Assembly: GCF_006539505.1 (NCBI RefSeq)
Contig: NZ_BJND01000020.1
Coordinates: 124,001 to 188,000, forward strand
From: Streptomyces spinoverrucosus
GTDB taxonomy: Bacteria; Actinomycetota; Actinomycetes; Streptomycetales; Streptomycetaceae
Reading direction: 5' to 3'
DNA: 64,000 nt
Shown here: in pieces, positions 33,894 to 42,835 of the stretch
Position numbering within the stretch: position 1 is the first letter of the stretch
Layout: every line of letters starts with the position of its first letter
Made by a program: the position numbers and the translations under genes
The notes under the pieces: generated by a model
What the model saw: only the letters and a program-made list of their open reading frames with translations
What the model was told of the DNA's origin: nothing
The model's database searches: none

Positions 33894-34861
33894 CGACGCC
33901 CGCCCCGTCGTGGGCGCATCGTGCCCTTGCTTCGGTGCTCGGCCGGGTCGCCGTGACCCGTGCCGAGGTCGGCGACCGCTTCCCGCTGTTCGCGGACCCT
34001 GCCGACGGGAGGTGGACGACGACCGGGCGCGGCTCGTGGACCGGCGGTTTCTGGGCAGGGCTGTTGTGGCTGCGCGCCCGGTATACCGGTGATCCGGGGG
34101 ACCATGAGGCCGCGCGGCTCCGTACGGCCCGGCTCGCGGGCTGGTCCGAGGCGGACACCGCCACGCGGGGGCTCATCTTCTGGTACGGCACTGCCCTGGC
34201 CGAGGGTGGACTTCGCCTGCGGGAGCGGGCGGCCCGGGCCTGTCTGGACTCCTTCGACCGGGAACTGGGCCTGGTGCCCTGGGGTTCGGCGTTCGGCGGG
34301 CCCCGGCTGCTCGCCCGGGTGGACGGGGTGCCGGGGCTGGTGCCGCTGCTCGCCACGGTGGACGCGGAGGCGGCCGTATCCCATCTGCGGCGCCATCTCG
34401 ACCTCTGTCTCGGACAGCGGCCACGGCGCTGGTCGTGGCGGTACGACCCGACGGCGGGCTGGACCGCCCGGGAGGATCCGCCGCCGGGCTGGAGCCGAGG
34501 CCCGGCCTGGCTGCTGCTGGCGGTGGCAGAGGCCGTACACCATCTCGGTGTCGCCGGTCCCGCGGACGAGTTGCTGCCCGACGACCTCGTCCCGCTCGCC
34601 GACGCCGCGCGACCCGACGGCCCTCGCGACACCTCCGCCGCCGCGATCACCGCGACCGCCCTGCTCCTCCTCGGGCAGCGGGAGCGGGCCGTCGCCGTCC
34701 TCGAAGAGCTGGCTCGCTCCCATCTCACCGATGACGGCCGCCTGTTGGACGGCTGCTACGACCTCACCTCCGCGACGGCCGTCCGACACGAGCTGATCTG
34801 GGGCGACTTCTTCCTCGCGTGCGCGCTCGCCCTGCTCACCGGCCTCGTCGACGCCGCTTAA
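33890..34861 (+). CDS. GH88-like unsaturated glucuronyl hydrolase
   Basis: A 323-residue cytoplasmic protein resembling family-88 hydrolases, which remove unsaturated uronic acids through hydration of the double bond. Landmarks are GRGSWTGGFWAGLLWLRARYTGD near residue 45, and DGCYDLTSATAVRHELIWGDFFLACALA at the C-terminus, the strongest family string. The usual catalytic aspartate pair is hard to place with certainty. It is coupled to the MFS gene and convergent with the acyl-CoA dehydrogenase; the two genes share one TTAA as their stop codons. Confidence 0.7.
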   Translation: MTTPAPSWAHRALASVLGRVAVTRAEVGDRFPLFADPADGRWTTTGRGSWTGGFWAGLLWLRARYTGDPGDHEAARLRTARLAGWSEADTATRGLIFWYGTALAEGGLRLRERAARACLDSFDRELGLVPWGSAFGGPRLLARVDGVPGLVPLLATVDAEAAVSHLRRHLDLCLGQRPRRWSWRYDPTAGWTAREDPPPGWSRGPAWLLLAVAEAVHHLGVAGPADELLPDDLVPLADAARPDGPRDTSAAAITATALLLLGQRERAVAVLEELARSHLTDDGRLLDGCYDLTSATAVRHELIWGDFFLACALALLTGLVDAA

Positions 34862-36024
34862 GCAGGGTCCGTCCGCAGCACCCGGCGGGCCACCGAGGTG
34901 ATGTGCAGTTCGTCCGGGCCGTCCAGGATGCGTGCCGCGCGGCCGGTGCGGAAGAGGGCGGGCAGCGGGGTGTCCGGGCCAAGCCCTGCCGCGCCGTGGA
35001 CCTGGATCGCGGCGTCGGCCACCTGTTCCAGCGTCCGGGCCGCCGCCACCTTGGCCAGGCCCACCTCGACGCGGGCGTCGAGCCCGGCGTCCAGCCGGGC
35101 CACGGCCTCGTGGACGAGCGGCCGGGTGGTGCGCAGGGCCAGCAGCGACTCGAAGATGTGCCGCTGGACCAGCTGGAGGTCGGCTAGCGGACCACGGGAG
35201 CGGGCGCGTGCGCGCATCAGGTCGAAGGCGCGCTGGGCCTGTCCGAGCCAGCGCAGACAGCGCAGGGTGCGGCCGAGCTGCAGCCGTTCGCCCGCGACGG
35301 TCAGGGCCTTGCCGCGCTCGCCGATCAGGTGGTCGGCGTCGACGGTCACTTGATCCAGTTCGATCTCGGCCTGACCCGCCGCGCCGAGCACCGGCAGGTC
35401 GCGCACCACCCGGAAGCCCGCCGAAGCGGTGGGCACCAGCAGCAGTGACAGCCCCTCCCGGTCCGGCGCCGAGCCGTCCGTCCGCGCCAGCACCGTGACG
35501 AGGTCGGCGTCCGCCGCCCCGGTGGTGAACCACTTGGGGCCACTGATCCGCCAAGCCCCGCCGTCGGCCGGTTCGGCGCGGGTGGCGATGCGCACGGGGT
35601 CGGTTCCGGGGACGTCGGGTTCGGTCATCGCGTAACAGGCCCGCAGCTCCCCGGCGATCAGGGCGGGGACATACGTCTCGCGGACGGGCGGGCTGCCGTG
35701 CCGCCACAGCATCAGGGCGTCCAGCAGCGACGCTGAGCCGAGTGCCGCCGGGCCGTGGTCGCTCGCGCCCTCCACTTCGGCGATGTGCGCATACGACCGC
35801 AATGGCAGCCCCTGCCCGCCGAGTTCGGCGGGATGCGGCAACGCCCAGAGTCCGGCGTCCTTCGCCTCCTTCCGAAGCTGGGCCAACACGGCTCTCGCCT
35901 CTGGCCCGCCCCCGTCCAGCACCGGCTCTTGGGGCATGACCCGCTCACGGACGAATTCCGCCACCCGCTGCCGCAACTCCGCGATGTCAGGCGGGCATTG
36001 GGGCTCACCCTGCGTCACTCGCAC
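34858..36024 (-). CDS. Acyl-CoA dehydrogenase family protein
   Basis: Flavin-dependent acyl-CoA dehydrogenase of 388 residues. The order is canonical: helical N-domain (LRQRVAEFVRERVMP), ACYAMTEPDVPGTDP near residue 125 for FAD/substrate, WRISGPKWFTTGAADADLVTVLARTD near 160, and C-domain AIQVHGAAGLGPDTPLPALFRTGRAARILDGPDELH near 345. Compared with fatty-acid enzymes the QxxGGxG string is QVHGAAG. GTG at 36024 is chosen because GGAGG ends 6 nt upstream. It is divergent from a CoA-transferase and an acyl-CoA ligase, which together suggest activation of a carboxylic acid as CoA ester and its alpha,beta-desaturation. The substrate is unknown. Confidence 0.85.
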   Translation of the reverse strand: MRVTQGEPQCPPDIAELRQRVAEFVRERVMPQEPVLDGGGPEARAVLAQLRKEAKDAGLWALPHPAELGGQGLPLRSYAHIAEVEGASDHGPAALGSASLLDALMLWRHGSPPVRETYVPALIAGELRACYAMTEPDVPGTDPVRIATRAEPADGGAWRISGPKWFTTGAADADLVTVLARTDGSAPDREGLSLLLVPTASAGFRVVRDLPVLGAAGQAEIELDQVTVDADHLIGERGKALTVAGERLQLGRTLRCLRWLGQAQRAFDLMRARARSRGPLADLQLVQRHIFESLLALRTTRPLVHEAVARLDAGLDARVEVGLAKVAAARTLEQVADAAIQVHGAAGLGPDTPLPALFRTGRAARILDGPDELHITSVARRVLRTDPA

Positions 36025-36065
36025 CACTTTCCTCCGCTCCCGTGGGAACTCCGGCCCTCGCCGGT

Positions 36066-36081
36066 CCGACTGCTCTTGTCG
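36066..36081. repeat. 16-nt motif CCGACTGCTCTTGTCG, copy 1
   Basis: Located between the divergent acyl-CoA dehydrogenase and CoA-transferase starts. An identical 16-mer lies at 44290-44305 and a 13-nt version at 32654-32666, all just upstream of starts. The ends form an inverted repeat CGAC-N7-GTCG. Confidence 0.4.
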
Positions 36082-36136
36082 TGGAACAGGTCGGGGGCGA
36101 CCGCCCCCGGGTTCCCGAGCGTCAGGAAGGAGAGGC

Positions 36137-37879
36137 ATGGCAACTCCAGCCACACCCATCACCCTGCGCACGGCCCGTCCGCTGGAGGGGCTGCGCGTGG
36201 AGACCTCGGGTCCGCCCGGTCCGGCGGACGGTCTCGTCGCGGAGCATCTGCGGCTGCTGGGCGCCACGGGCGACGGCCGTCCAGGTGGCCGGTTCGCCCT
36301 TGCCGGACGGCAGTCCGGGTCGGGGGCCGTCACCGCCCGTACGACGTGGGGTGACGGCGTCGTCGACGAGGCGACCGTGCAGGCGGCCACCGGCATCATG
36401 GCGGTGCACGGCCGTCGCGACGGCGGCCCACGCGGCCTCGCCGTCGACTACGCGGGCACCGCCACCGGCGTACTCACCGTGCAGGCACTGCTGGCCGGGC
36501 TGCTCGCGCAGGCCCGTGGCGGACGCGTCCCCGACGCGGAGGTGAGCGCCGAGCGGGCCGGGTTGCTGACGGTCTCGCAGTATCTGGCCGCCGCCGGGGC
36601 CGAGGAGGGCGAGGCCGCTGAACTGGCGCCGGGCGGACCGCCGTTCACCGCGGCGGACGGCACCCTCTTCGAGCTGGAGACGCTCGACCCGGGCGCCTGG
36701 GCCGCGTTCTGGCGTGCGCTCGGCGCGCCCGAGGAGGCGATACGGCGCGGTTGGCGACCCTTCCAGTTCCGCTACGCCACCGCCTGCGCGCCCTTTCCGC
36801 CCGTCCTGCACGAGATCGTGCGGGCCAGCCCCTGGGAGCGGGTCCGGGAGGCCGCCGACGGCTCCGGCGCGGACGTATGCCCGCTGTCGTCGCTCGCGCG
36901 GCGGGCCGCTGAGTACGACGGCGCGCCGCCCTGGGAACTGGCCGCGCACGGGGCGTCGTACGCCGGTACGACGGCACCTGTGGACGCCCCGCTCGCCGGG
37001 CTGACCGTCCTGGAGGCGGGCCGCCGTATTCAGGCACCGCTCGCCGCCCATCTGCTCGGCCTGCTGGGCGCGGAGGTCGTCCGGATCGAGCCGCCGGGCG
37101 GTGATCCCCTACGGGGCATGCCGCCCGCCTGCTCGGGGATCTCGGCTCGCTGGCTGGCGCTCAACCGGGGCAAGAAGGCCGTCGAGGTGGACATCAAGTC
37201 CGCCGCCGACCGGGAGCGACTGTACGAGATGGCGGCGCAGGCCGATGTCTTCCTGCACAACTGGGCGCCCGGCAAGGCCGCCCAGCTCGGCCTGGACCAC
37301 GAGCACCTGGCCGCCGCCAACCCGGCGCTGGTCTACGCGTACACGAGCGGCTGGGCCGATCGGCTGCCCGGCGCGCCCATGGGCACCGACTTCATGGTGC
37401 AGGCCCGTACCGGGGTCGGTGAGGCCGTCCGGCCCGCCGACGAGCCGCCGGCGCCGTCGTTGATGACTCTGCTCGACGTGCTGGGCGGGCTGCTCGGCGC
37501 CGAGGCGGTGCTGGCGGGCCTGCTGCTGAGGGAACGCACGGGATGCGGGGTGCGGGTGGACTCGTCCCTGCTGGGGGCCGCCGACGTCCTCACCGCGCCC
37601 GCCCGCGCCCGGGCGGTACAAGGGCTCGACCCACGGCAACCGGCGGGCTTCCGCCGTCCGCTGCCGACGGGCGACGGCTGGATCGCCCTGCCGGACCACG
37701 CCGCGATCCCCCACGACCTGCGCGCGCTGTCCACCGGACAGGCGCTGGAACAGCTACGCGGCCGCGGGCTTGCGGCCGTCCCGGTCGTCACCGACCTCGC
37801 CGACCTGCTCTCCACCGGCTCGATCAGCCGCGACGCGCACGGCGCCCCCGCCGTCCCCGACCCCTGGAGCTTCGCATGA
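36137..37879 (+). CDS. Family III (CaiB/BaiF) CoA-transferase with extra N-terminal half-domain
   Basis: CoA-transferase of 580 residues against ~400 in ordinary family III members. The complete domain starts at about residue 275: LAGLTVLEAGRRIQAPLAAHLLGLLGAEVVRIEPPGGDPLRG, LNRGKKAVEVDIKSAADRERL, ADVFLHNWAPGKAAQLGLDHEHL, and later AVLAGLLLRERTGCGVRVDSSLL. The first ~250 residues contain a weaker copy of the latter part (VQALLAGLLAQARGGRV...EVSAERAGLLTVSQYL), so the protein looks like a decayed half-copy fused to a full one. ATG at 36137 follows GGAGAGG. It is coupled by ATGA to the ligase gene downstream. Confidence 0.8.
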   Translation: MATPATPITLRTARPLEGLRVETSGPPGPADGLVAEHLRLLGATGDGRPGGRFALAGRQSGSGAVTARTTWGDGVVDEATVQAATGIMAVHGRRDGGPRGLAVDYAGTATGVLTVQALLAGLLAQARGGRVPDAEVSAERAGLLTVSQYLAAAGAEEGEAAELAPGGPPFTAADGTLFELETLDPGAWAAFWRALGAPEEAIRRGWRPFQFRYATACAPFPPVLHEIVRASPWERVREAADGSGADVCPLSSLARRAAEYDGAPPWELAAHGASYAGTTAPVDAPLAGLTVLEAGRRIQAPLAAHLLGLLGAEVVRIEPPGGDPLRGMPPACSGISARWLALNRGKKAVEVDIKSAADRERLYEMAAQADVFLHNWAPGKAAQLGLDHEHLAAANPALVYAYTSGWADRLPGAPMGTDFMVQARTGVGEAVRPADEPPAPSLMTLLDVLGGLLGAEAVLAGLLLRERTGCGVRVDSSLLGAADVLTAPARARAVQGLDPRQPAGFRRPLPTGDGWIALPDHAAIPHDLRALSTGQALEQLRGRGLAAVPVVTDLADLLSTGSISRDAHGAPAVPDPWSFA

Positions 37880-39537
37880 CCGTCACCCTGCACGACCTGC
37901 TGCCCGCCGACCTGCGCCGCTCCTGGGCCGTCGACGGCACCTGCCCCGACCTCGACCTCTACAGCCTCTACCGCGCCCACCAGATCGCCGACCCGCACCG
38001 CACGGCGGTCATCGACGCCAAGGGCACACTCTGCTACACCGCGCTGGACCGCAAGGCGCGATGTCTCGCCGCGGGACTGTCCGGCCTGGGCATACGCGCC
38101 GGTGACGTGGTCGGCATACAACTGCCGGGTGGCCGCAACGCCGTCATCGCGGACCTGGCACTGGCCGCCCTGGGCGCCGTCGCGCTGCCGTTCCCGGTGG
38201 GCCGCGGCGGACGGGAGGCGGTGTCGCTGCTCGCCAGATCGGAGGCGGTCGCGGTCATCGCCGCCGCCGAGCACCGGGGCAACCAGCACGCGGCCGACCT
38301 GTTGGCCCTGGCCGGTGAACTGCCCGCCCTGCGCGCCGTGATCGCGGCCGGGCCGGGCACCACGCCCGAGGGTGCGGTCGCGCTGTCCGAGCTGCTGCGC
38401 ACCGACCCCAAGACGTTCGTTCCGGCCCGCCCTCACCCCGACTCCGCCGCTCGCATCCTCGTCTCCTCCGGCTCCGAGGCCGAGCCGAAGATGGTGGCGT
38501 ACTCGCACAACGCGCTGGCCGGTGGGCGCGGCAACTTCCTCGCCTCCCTCATGACCGACGGGCGGCCGCCGCGCTGTCTGTTCCTGGTGCCGCTGGCTTC
38601 CGCGTTCGGCAGCAATGGCACCGCCGTGGCGCTCGCCCGGCACGGTGGCACCCTGGTCCTACTCGACCACTTCACCCCCGAGGCCGCGCTGGAGGCCCTC
38701 GCCGCGCATGAGCCCACACATGTCCTCGGCGTGCCGACCATGATCCGGATGATGCTGGACCGCGTCGCCGAGGGCGGCCACCCCGAGTTCACCCCGCCCA
38801 CCGCCCTCGTGGTCGGCGGCTCACCCCTGGACGAGGCCACGGCAGCGGAGGCGCGGCGCGTCTTCGGCTGCCCGGTCGTCAACCTGTACGGCTCGGCCGA
38901 CGGCGTCAACTGCCATACGGGACTGGCCCCGGAGAGCGCGGGCGGTGACGGGCCGGGCGTCCTGGCGGGCCACCCGGACCCGCGCGTCGCCGACATCCGC
39001 ATCGCCGCGCCCGGGACCCGTGAACTGCAGGAGCTGCCGCGGGGCACGGTCGGCGAGATCGTGGCACGCGGGCCGATGACCCCGCTGTGCTACGTCGCCG
39101 CCCCCGACCTCGACAGCCGCTACCGCACCGCCGACGGCTGGGTGCGCACCGGCGACCTGGGCGTGCTCCAGGAGGACGGCACCCTGCGGATCGTGGGTCG
39201 GCTCAAGGACGTGGTGATCCGTGGCGGGGCCAACATCAGCCCGGCGGAAGTGGAGATCGAGCTCGCGACCCATCCGCTGGTCCGGGACGTGGTGTGCGTC
39301 GGCGTGCCCGATCCGCTGATGGGCGAGCGGCTCGCGGCCTGTGTGGTGCCGCGCGAGGGCCGGGTCCCCACGCTCGAAGAGCTGTGCGCCCACCTCGACG
39401 AGCGTGGCCTGGAGCAGCGCAAGCACCCCGAACGGCTGCTCGTCGTCAACGAGTTGCCGCTCACTCCGGCGGGCAAGCCCGACCGGGCCGAGCTGCGGGA
39501 ACGATTCGCCGCACAGCCGCTGGCCTCGGCGAGCTGA
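37876..39537 (+). CDS. Acyl-CoA synthetase / AMP-dependent ligase
   Basis: ANL-superfamily enzyme of 553 residues that would activate a carboxylic acid with ATP and pass it to CoA. The P-loop-like motif is ILVSSGSEAEPKMVAYSH near residue 195, less Thr/Gly-rich than usual. NLYGSADGVNCHTG near 335 is the A5 motif, GWVRTGDLGVLQEDGTLRIVGRLKDVVIRGGANISPAEVE near 420-460 contains A7/A8, and the catalytic lysine is in LTPAGKPDRAELRERF near 535. It overlaps the CoA-transferase stop by four bases. A standalone medium-chain or aryl acid activation is plausible. A hairpin terminator follows. Confidence 0.85.
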   Translation: MTVTLHDLLPADLRRSWAVDGTCPDLDLYSLYRAHQIADPHRTAVIDAKGTLCYTALDRKARCLAAGLSGLGIRAGDVVGIQLPGGRNAVIADLALAALGAVALPFPVGRGGREAVSLLARSEAVAVIAAAEHRGNQHAADLLALAGELPALRAVIAAGPGTTPEGAVALSELLRTDPKTFVPARPHPDSAARILVSSGSEAEPKMVAYSHNALAGGRGNFLASLMTDGRPPRCLFLVPLASAFGSNGTAVALARHGGTLVLLDHFTPEAALEALAAHEPTHVLGVPTMIRMMLDRVAEGGHPEFTPPTALVVGGSPLDEATAAEARRVFGCPVVNLYGSADGVNCHTGLAPESAGGDGPGVLAGHPDPRVADIRIAAPGTRELQELPRGTVGEIVARGPMTPLCYVAAPDLDSRYRTADGWVRTGDLGVLQEDGTLRIVGRLKDVVIRGGANISPAEVEIELATHPLVRDVVCVGVPDPLMGERLAACVVPREGRVPTLEELCAHLDERGLEQRKHPERLLVVNELPLTPAGKPDRAELRERFAAQPLASAS

Positions 39538-39551
39538 CCCACCCACGCACT

Positions 39552-39579
39552 GAGGGCCGCCCGGACCGGGGCGGCCCTC
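39552..39579. terminator. Bidirectional hairpin terminator
   Basis: An 11-bp perfect stem GAGGGCCGCCC / GGGCGGCCCTC with a 6-nt loop lies between the convergent ligase and metal-binding lipoprotein genes, 14 nt and 21 nt from their stops. It can serve both strands. Confidence 0.85.
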
Positions 39580-39600
39580 GACGTGCGCGACTGGACCGCC

Positions 39601-40404
39601 TTACGACGCGGCCATCGCCGTCTCCACCATCTGGGCGGCGTCCTGGTAGACCGCCAGCAGGTCCAGGTCCTCGCCCGGGTAGTTGACGATGTCCACCTGC
39701 TCGGCGCCCGAGTCGGGCAGGACGGTGCCGGTCGTCATATGCGCGTTGTTCAGTACCAGTTGGGGCTTCTTCTTCGACAGGTCGGACAGCTGTTTCGCCG
39801 TCACGGCCTCCGGCCCGTAGGTACCGGCGAGGTCCGCGCCCGCCATCTTCGCCGCCCACGTCGAGAAGACCTGAGCAACGACGGTGGGCCGCTTTCCGTC
39901 CGGCCACTGGGCCTTCAGGTCCTTCTGCAGCGTGCCGTACTCGGAGTCGAAGGACGCGGTCCACCGGGCGGCGGCGTCCTGGGTGCCGAACATCTTGGCC
40001 AGTCGGGTCACCTCGGCCTTCGCCTTGTCCGCGTCGTTGTCGAGGCTCACCTCGACCAGTTCGGCATCGGACCCGGCCGCCTCCTTGATCTTCGCGGCGT
40101 ACGGCTCGAAGGGCGCGTAGAGCACGTAGTCGGCGTCGGCCACCGCCGCCAGGTCGGAGGGCTTGGGGTCGTAGTCGGGGGCGTGCTGCACCGACTGCGG
40201 GACGATGACCTTCACGTCCTGCGCGCCCGCGGCCTTGGCGAGGGCGCCCTCCCAAGTGGTGGTGGCCACGACGACCGGCTTGTCCGAGGAGTTCTCGGCG
40301 CCCGACGACGAGGATTCGCTGCCGCAGCCGGTAGTGGTCAGGGCGAGCCCCGCGGTGAGGGTCAGTGCGAGGACGGGAGTGATGCGGACGCGGGTGCGCG
40401 CCAT
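39601..40404 (-). CDS. Zinc/manganese-type ABC substrate-binding lipoprotein
   Basis: Cluster A-I metal-binding protein of 267 residues, tethered by a lipobox (T-T-T-G-C, Cys about residue 27). VVVATTTWEGALAKAAGAQDVKVIVP, HAPDYDPKPSDLAAVADADYVLYAPFEPY near residue 75 and the C-terminal NNAHMTTGTVLPDSGAEQVDIVNYPGED resemble ZnuA/TroA relatives. The normal long His/Asp-rich loop is absent; candidate ligands are the H of QHAPDYDP, E and H of later strings and the final Asp/Glu cluster. It overlaps the permease gene end by 43 nt and has its own GGAG site. Zinc is favoured over manganese, but only by context. Confidence 0.8.
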   Translation of the reverse strand: MARTRVRITPVLALTLTAGLALTTTGCGSESSSSGAENSSDKPVVVATTTWEGALAKAAGAQDVKVIVPQSVQHAPDYDPKPSDLAAVADADYVLYAPFEPYAAKIKEAAGSDAELVEVSLDNDADKAKAEVTRLAKMFGTQDAAARWTASFDSEYGTLQKDLKAQWPDGKRPTVVAQVFSTWAAKMAGADLAGTYGPEAVTAKQLSDLSKKKPQLVLNNAHMTTGTVLPDSGAEQVDIVNYPGEDLDLLAVYQDAAQMVETAMAAS

Positions 40405-41231
40405 GAGCTGATTCTCCGTTCAGGGATGAGATGGACGGCGAGGACGACCACGCCGGCGGTGAGGACGAGCACGGGCCCGGGCGGCCAGTCGAAGCGGAGC
40501 GCGACGAGGAACCCGGTGAGGTTCACGGCGATTCCGATGCCGACGGCCCAGGCGGTGATGGACTTCAGGGACGTGCCCAGGCGGCGGGCGGCGAGCGCTG
40601 GCAGAAGGGTGAGCGCGTCGACGAGCAGCGCACCGGTGAGCTTGATGGCTCCGCCGACGGCCACCGCGACCAGCACGAGCAGCACCAGGGTGAGCCGCTC
40701 GCCCCGTACGCCGGAGGACAGGGCGACCTCACGGTCGTACAGCAGCAGGGCGAGATCGCGGCGCCGCCACCAGAACAGGGCCGGGACGACGACGGCCAGG
40801 GCACCGATCACCCACAGGTCGGCGGTGCCCACCGACAGGATCGACCCCCACAGCAGCGCGAACGCGCCCGCCGCGTTGACCCCGGAGACCGCGAGCACGA
40901 GCAGCGCGGCGGCGATCGCCAGGCTCATCAACAGGCCCATCGCGCCCGACAGTCCGTCCGGGGTGCGGGCCAGTGGTGCGACCCCGGCCCCCGCGAGGGC
41001 GCAGGCGAGCAGCGCGCACAGCATCGGGTCGAGGCCGGTCAGCAGACCGACCGCGATGCCGAGCAGCGCCACGTGCATCATCGCGAACCGCACCGGCATG
41101 ATGTCCAGCCCGACGATCACGACACCGATCACGGGCAGGCCCACGGCCGCCAGCAGCAGGGCGACGCCCGCGCGCTGGACCGGGGCGAGCTGCAGCAACT
41201 GGCCGACGTCGGCCCAGGCCACGGCGTTCAC
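40362..41231 (-). CDS. Zinc/manganese-type ABC permease (ABC-3 family)
   Basis: Integral membrane permease of 289 residues, with eight or so hydrophobic helices, matching the ABC-3 family (ZnuB/TroC type). Typical strings are PVRFAMMHVALLGIAVGLLTGLDPMLCALL near residue 45 and GAIKLTGALLVDALTLLPALAARRLGTSLKS near 205. GTG at 41231 overlaps the ATPase stop (GTGA) and has GGAGG 4 nt upstream. It lies between the ATPase and binding-protein genes in a three-gene operon. No Zur box was recognised upstream of the operon. Confidence 0.85.
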   Translation of the reverse strand: MNAVAWADVGQLLQLAPVQRAGVALLLAAVGLPVIGVVIVGLDIMPVRFAMMHVALLGIAVGLLTGLDPMLCALLACALAGAGVAPLARTPDGLSGAMGLLMSLAIAAALLVLAVSGVNAAGAFALLWGSILSVGTADLWVIGALAVVVPALFWWRRRDLALLLYDREVALSSGVRGERLTLVLLVLVAVAVGGAIKLTGALLVDALTLLPALAARRLGTSLKSITAWAVGIGIAVNLTGFLVALRFDWPPGPVLVLTAGVVVLAVHLIPERRISSWRAPASASLPSSH

Positions 41232-41863
41232 CGCACCTCCCGCAGACAGCCCGCGGCCATCTCCAGCACCCGGTCGCAGCGATCGGCCAGCGCCCGGTCG
41301 TGCGTGACGACCACGACGGTCACCGGCAGGGACAGCAGCACATCGGCGGCCTCCTCCTGCCCGGCGAAGTCGAGCGCGGCGGTGGGCTCGTCGGCCAGCA
41401 GCACCCCGGCGCCGGCGGCCACACAGCCGACCGCCCGCGCCAGGTACATCCGCTGCAACTGTCCCCCGGACAGGGTGTGCAACGGCCGCTCCACCAGGTG
41501 TCCCACACCCAGCTTCGCCGCCGCCTCCACCGCCTCGGCCCGCGCGCCGCCGCTGGCCAGCAACTCCCGGGCCAGCAGCGGGAACCGGCCGGTCGCCGGT
41601 TTCTGTGGAATCCACGCGCAGGCCCGGCGCCGCCACGCCCACTCGGCCGCGCTCCGGGTGTCCCGGCCGCCCACCAGGATCCGGCCGCCGCACTGGCGGT
41701 GCAGGCCGAGAACCGCCCGCAGCAACGTGGTCTTGCCCGAACCGTTGGTGCCGGTCAACGCCACCCGCTGGCCGGCCGCGACGTCGAGGTCGACGTCCCG
41801 CACGGCCTCCACACGGCCGTGCCGGCAGGCGACCTCGCGCATCACGACGTCCAGTCCGTCCAT
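41228..41863 (-). CDS. Zinc/manganese-type ABC ATPase
   Basis: Nucleotide-binding subunit of 211 residues, the usual short length for metal importers. Walker A is GTNGSGKTT near residue 40, the Q-loop is AWIPQKPATGRFPLLARELL near 85, the signature LSGGQLQRMYLARAV near 130, Walker B GVLLADEPTAALD near 150, and H-loop VTHDRALADRCDRV near 180. ATG at 41863 has GGAGG 4 nt upstream; the longer upstream frame reads as non-coding. It is the first gene of the importer operon on the minus strand. Confidence 0.88.
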   Translation of the reverse strand: MDGLDVVMREVACRHGRVEAVRDVDLDVAAGQRVALTGTNGSGKTTLLRAVLGLHRQCGGRILVGGRDTRSAAEWAWRRRACAWIPQKPATGRFPLLARELLASGGARAEAVEAAAKLGVGHLVERPLHTLSGGQLQRMYLARAVGCVAAGAGVLLADEPTAALDFAGQEEAADVLLSLPVTVVVVTHDRALADRCDRVLEMAAGCLREVR

Positions 41864-41961
41864 GCCACCTCCTCGCTCCTCCACAGCAGTCGGAAGAACG
41901 GGGCGGCTGGTTCCCGGCGATCGCAGGCAGCGCGCGGCCGGGCCGCCTGTCCGAGGCCCGG

Positions 41962-42738
41962 CTAACGCGCCGCGTCCGCGAGCAGTTTCAGTGCCAGCGT
42001 TTCCGTGGCCTCGTCGGCCTTCTCCGGGCTGCCGGTGTCGTACGGCGGATCCGGGTCGTACTCGACGGCGAGTTGCATCGCCCGCGCCACGTTCTCGTCG
42101 GACAGGCGGGCGGCGAGATGCAGCCCCATGTCGATACCGGCGGACACCCCCGCGGCCGTGATGATCTTTCCGGCCTCCACGAACCGTCCGGGTGTGTACG
42201 TGGCGCCGAGTTCCTTCAGATAGGGGCGGGACGCCCAGTACGTGGTGGCCGGCAGGCCGCGCAGCAGTCCGGCGGCACCGAGGATCAGTGAGCCGGTGCA
42301 CACCGATGTAGTCCAGGTCGAGTGGCGGTGGATGTGGCGGATCCACTCGTGGACGGCGGTGTCCTCCATCATGGCCACGGTTGCGCGCTGACTGCCGCCG
42401 GGCACCAGCAGCACGTCGGCCCTGCGGACGTCGCGCATCGCGCGTTCCGCCACGAGCTCCAGCTCACCCGTGTCCGTACGCACCCGCCCCCGCTCACGGG
42501 CCACCATGGTCACCCGCACGTCCGGCACCCGGCACAGCACCTCGTACGGTCCCACCGCGTCCAGCGCGGTGATCCCGTCGTACAACAGCACGGCCACCCG
42601 TAACCGGGCGTCCTTTCCCCCGGTTGCCGCGACGGCCGGGCTGCTCACCCCGGTGGCGACAGCCAGCCCCGCCCCCAGGGCACCGGTCACCGCGCCGCGC
42701 AGCACTCCGCGCCGGGTCCCTCCGGGCTCGGCATCCAT
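41962..42738 (-). CDS. Exported DJ-1/PfpI-family protein (isonitrile-hydratase-like)
   Basis: A 258-residue DJ-1/PfpI superfamily protein. The N-terminus has a Tat-like signal (GGTRRGVLRGAVTGALGAGLAVATG) ending near A-V-A-A-T. The core has VAVLLYDGITALDAVGPYEVLCR near residue 50 with the conserved Glu, DVLLVPGGSQRATVAMM near 110, and nucleophile elbow TTSVCTGSLILGAAGLL near 140 with the catalytic Cys. TYWASRPYLKELGATYTPGRFVEAGKIITAAGVSAGIDMGLHL matches the InhA/transcription-regulator-like branch. An exported member is uncommon. It stands downstream of the GH109-like gene on the same strand. Confidence 0.8.
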   Translation of the reverse strand: MDAEPGGTRRGVLRGAVTGALGAGLAVATGVSSPAVAATGGKDARLRVAVLLYDGITALDAVGPYEVLCRVPDVRVTMVARERGRVRTDTGELELVAERAMRDVRRADVLLVPGGSQRATVAMMEDTAVHEWIRHIHRHSTWTTSVCTGSLILGAAGLLRGLPATTYWASRPYLKELGATYTPGRFVEAGKIITAAGVSAGIDMGLHLAARLSDENVARAMQLAVEYDPDPPYDTGSPEKADEATETLALKLLADAAR

Positions 42739-42835
42739 GTGTCATCAACTCCCCTGATGTGCATGTCGGTTGGCACACCAGGAGTCGTCCCGCGCGTGGT
42801 GGGAGTTCCCGGCACGGAGGAAAAGTCCGCCCTGT

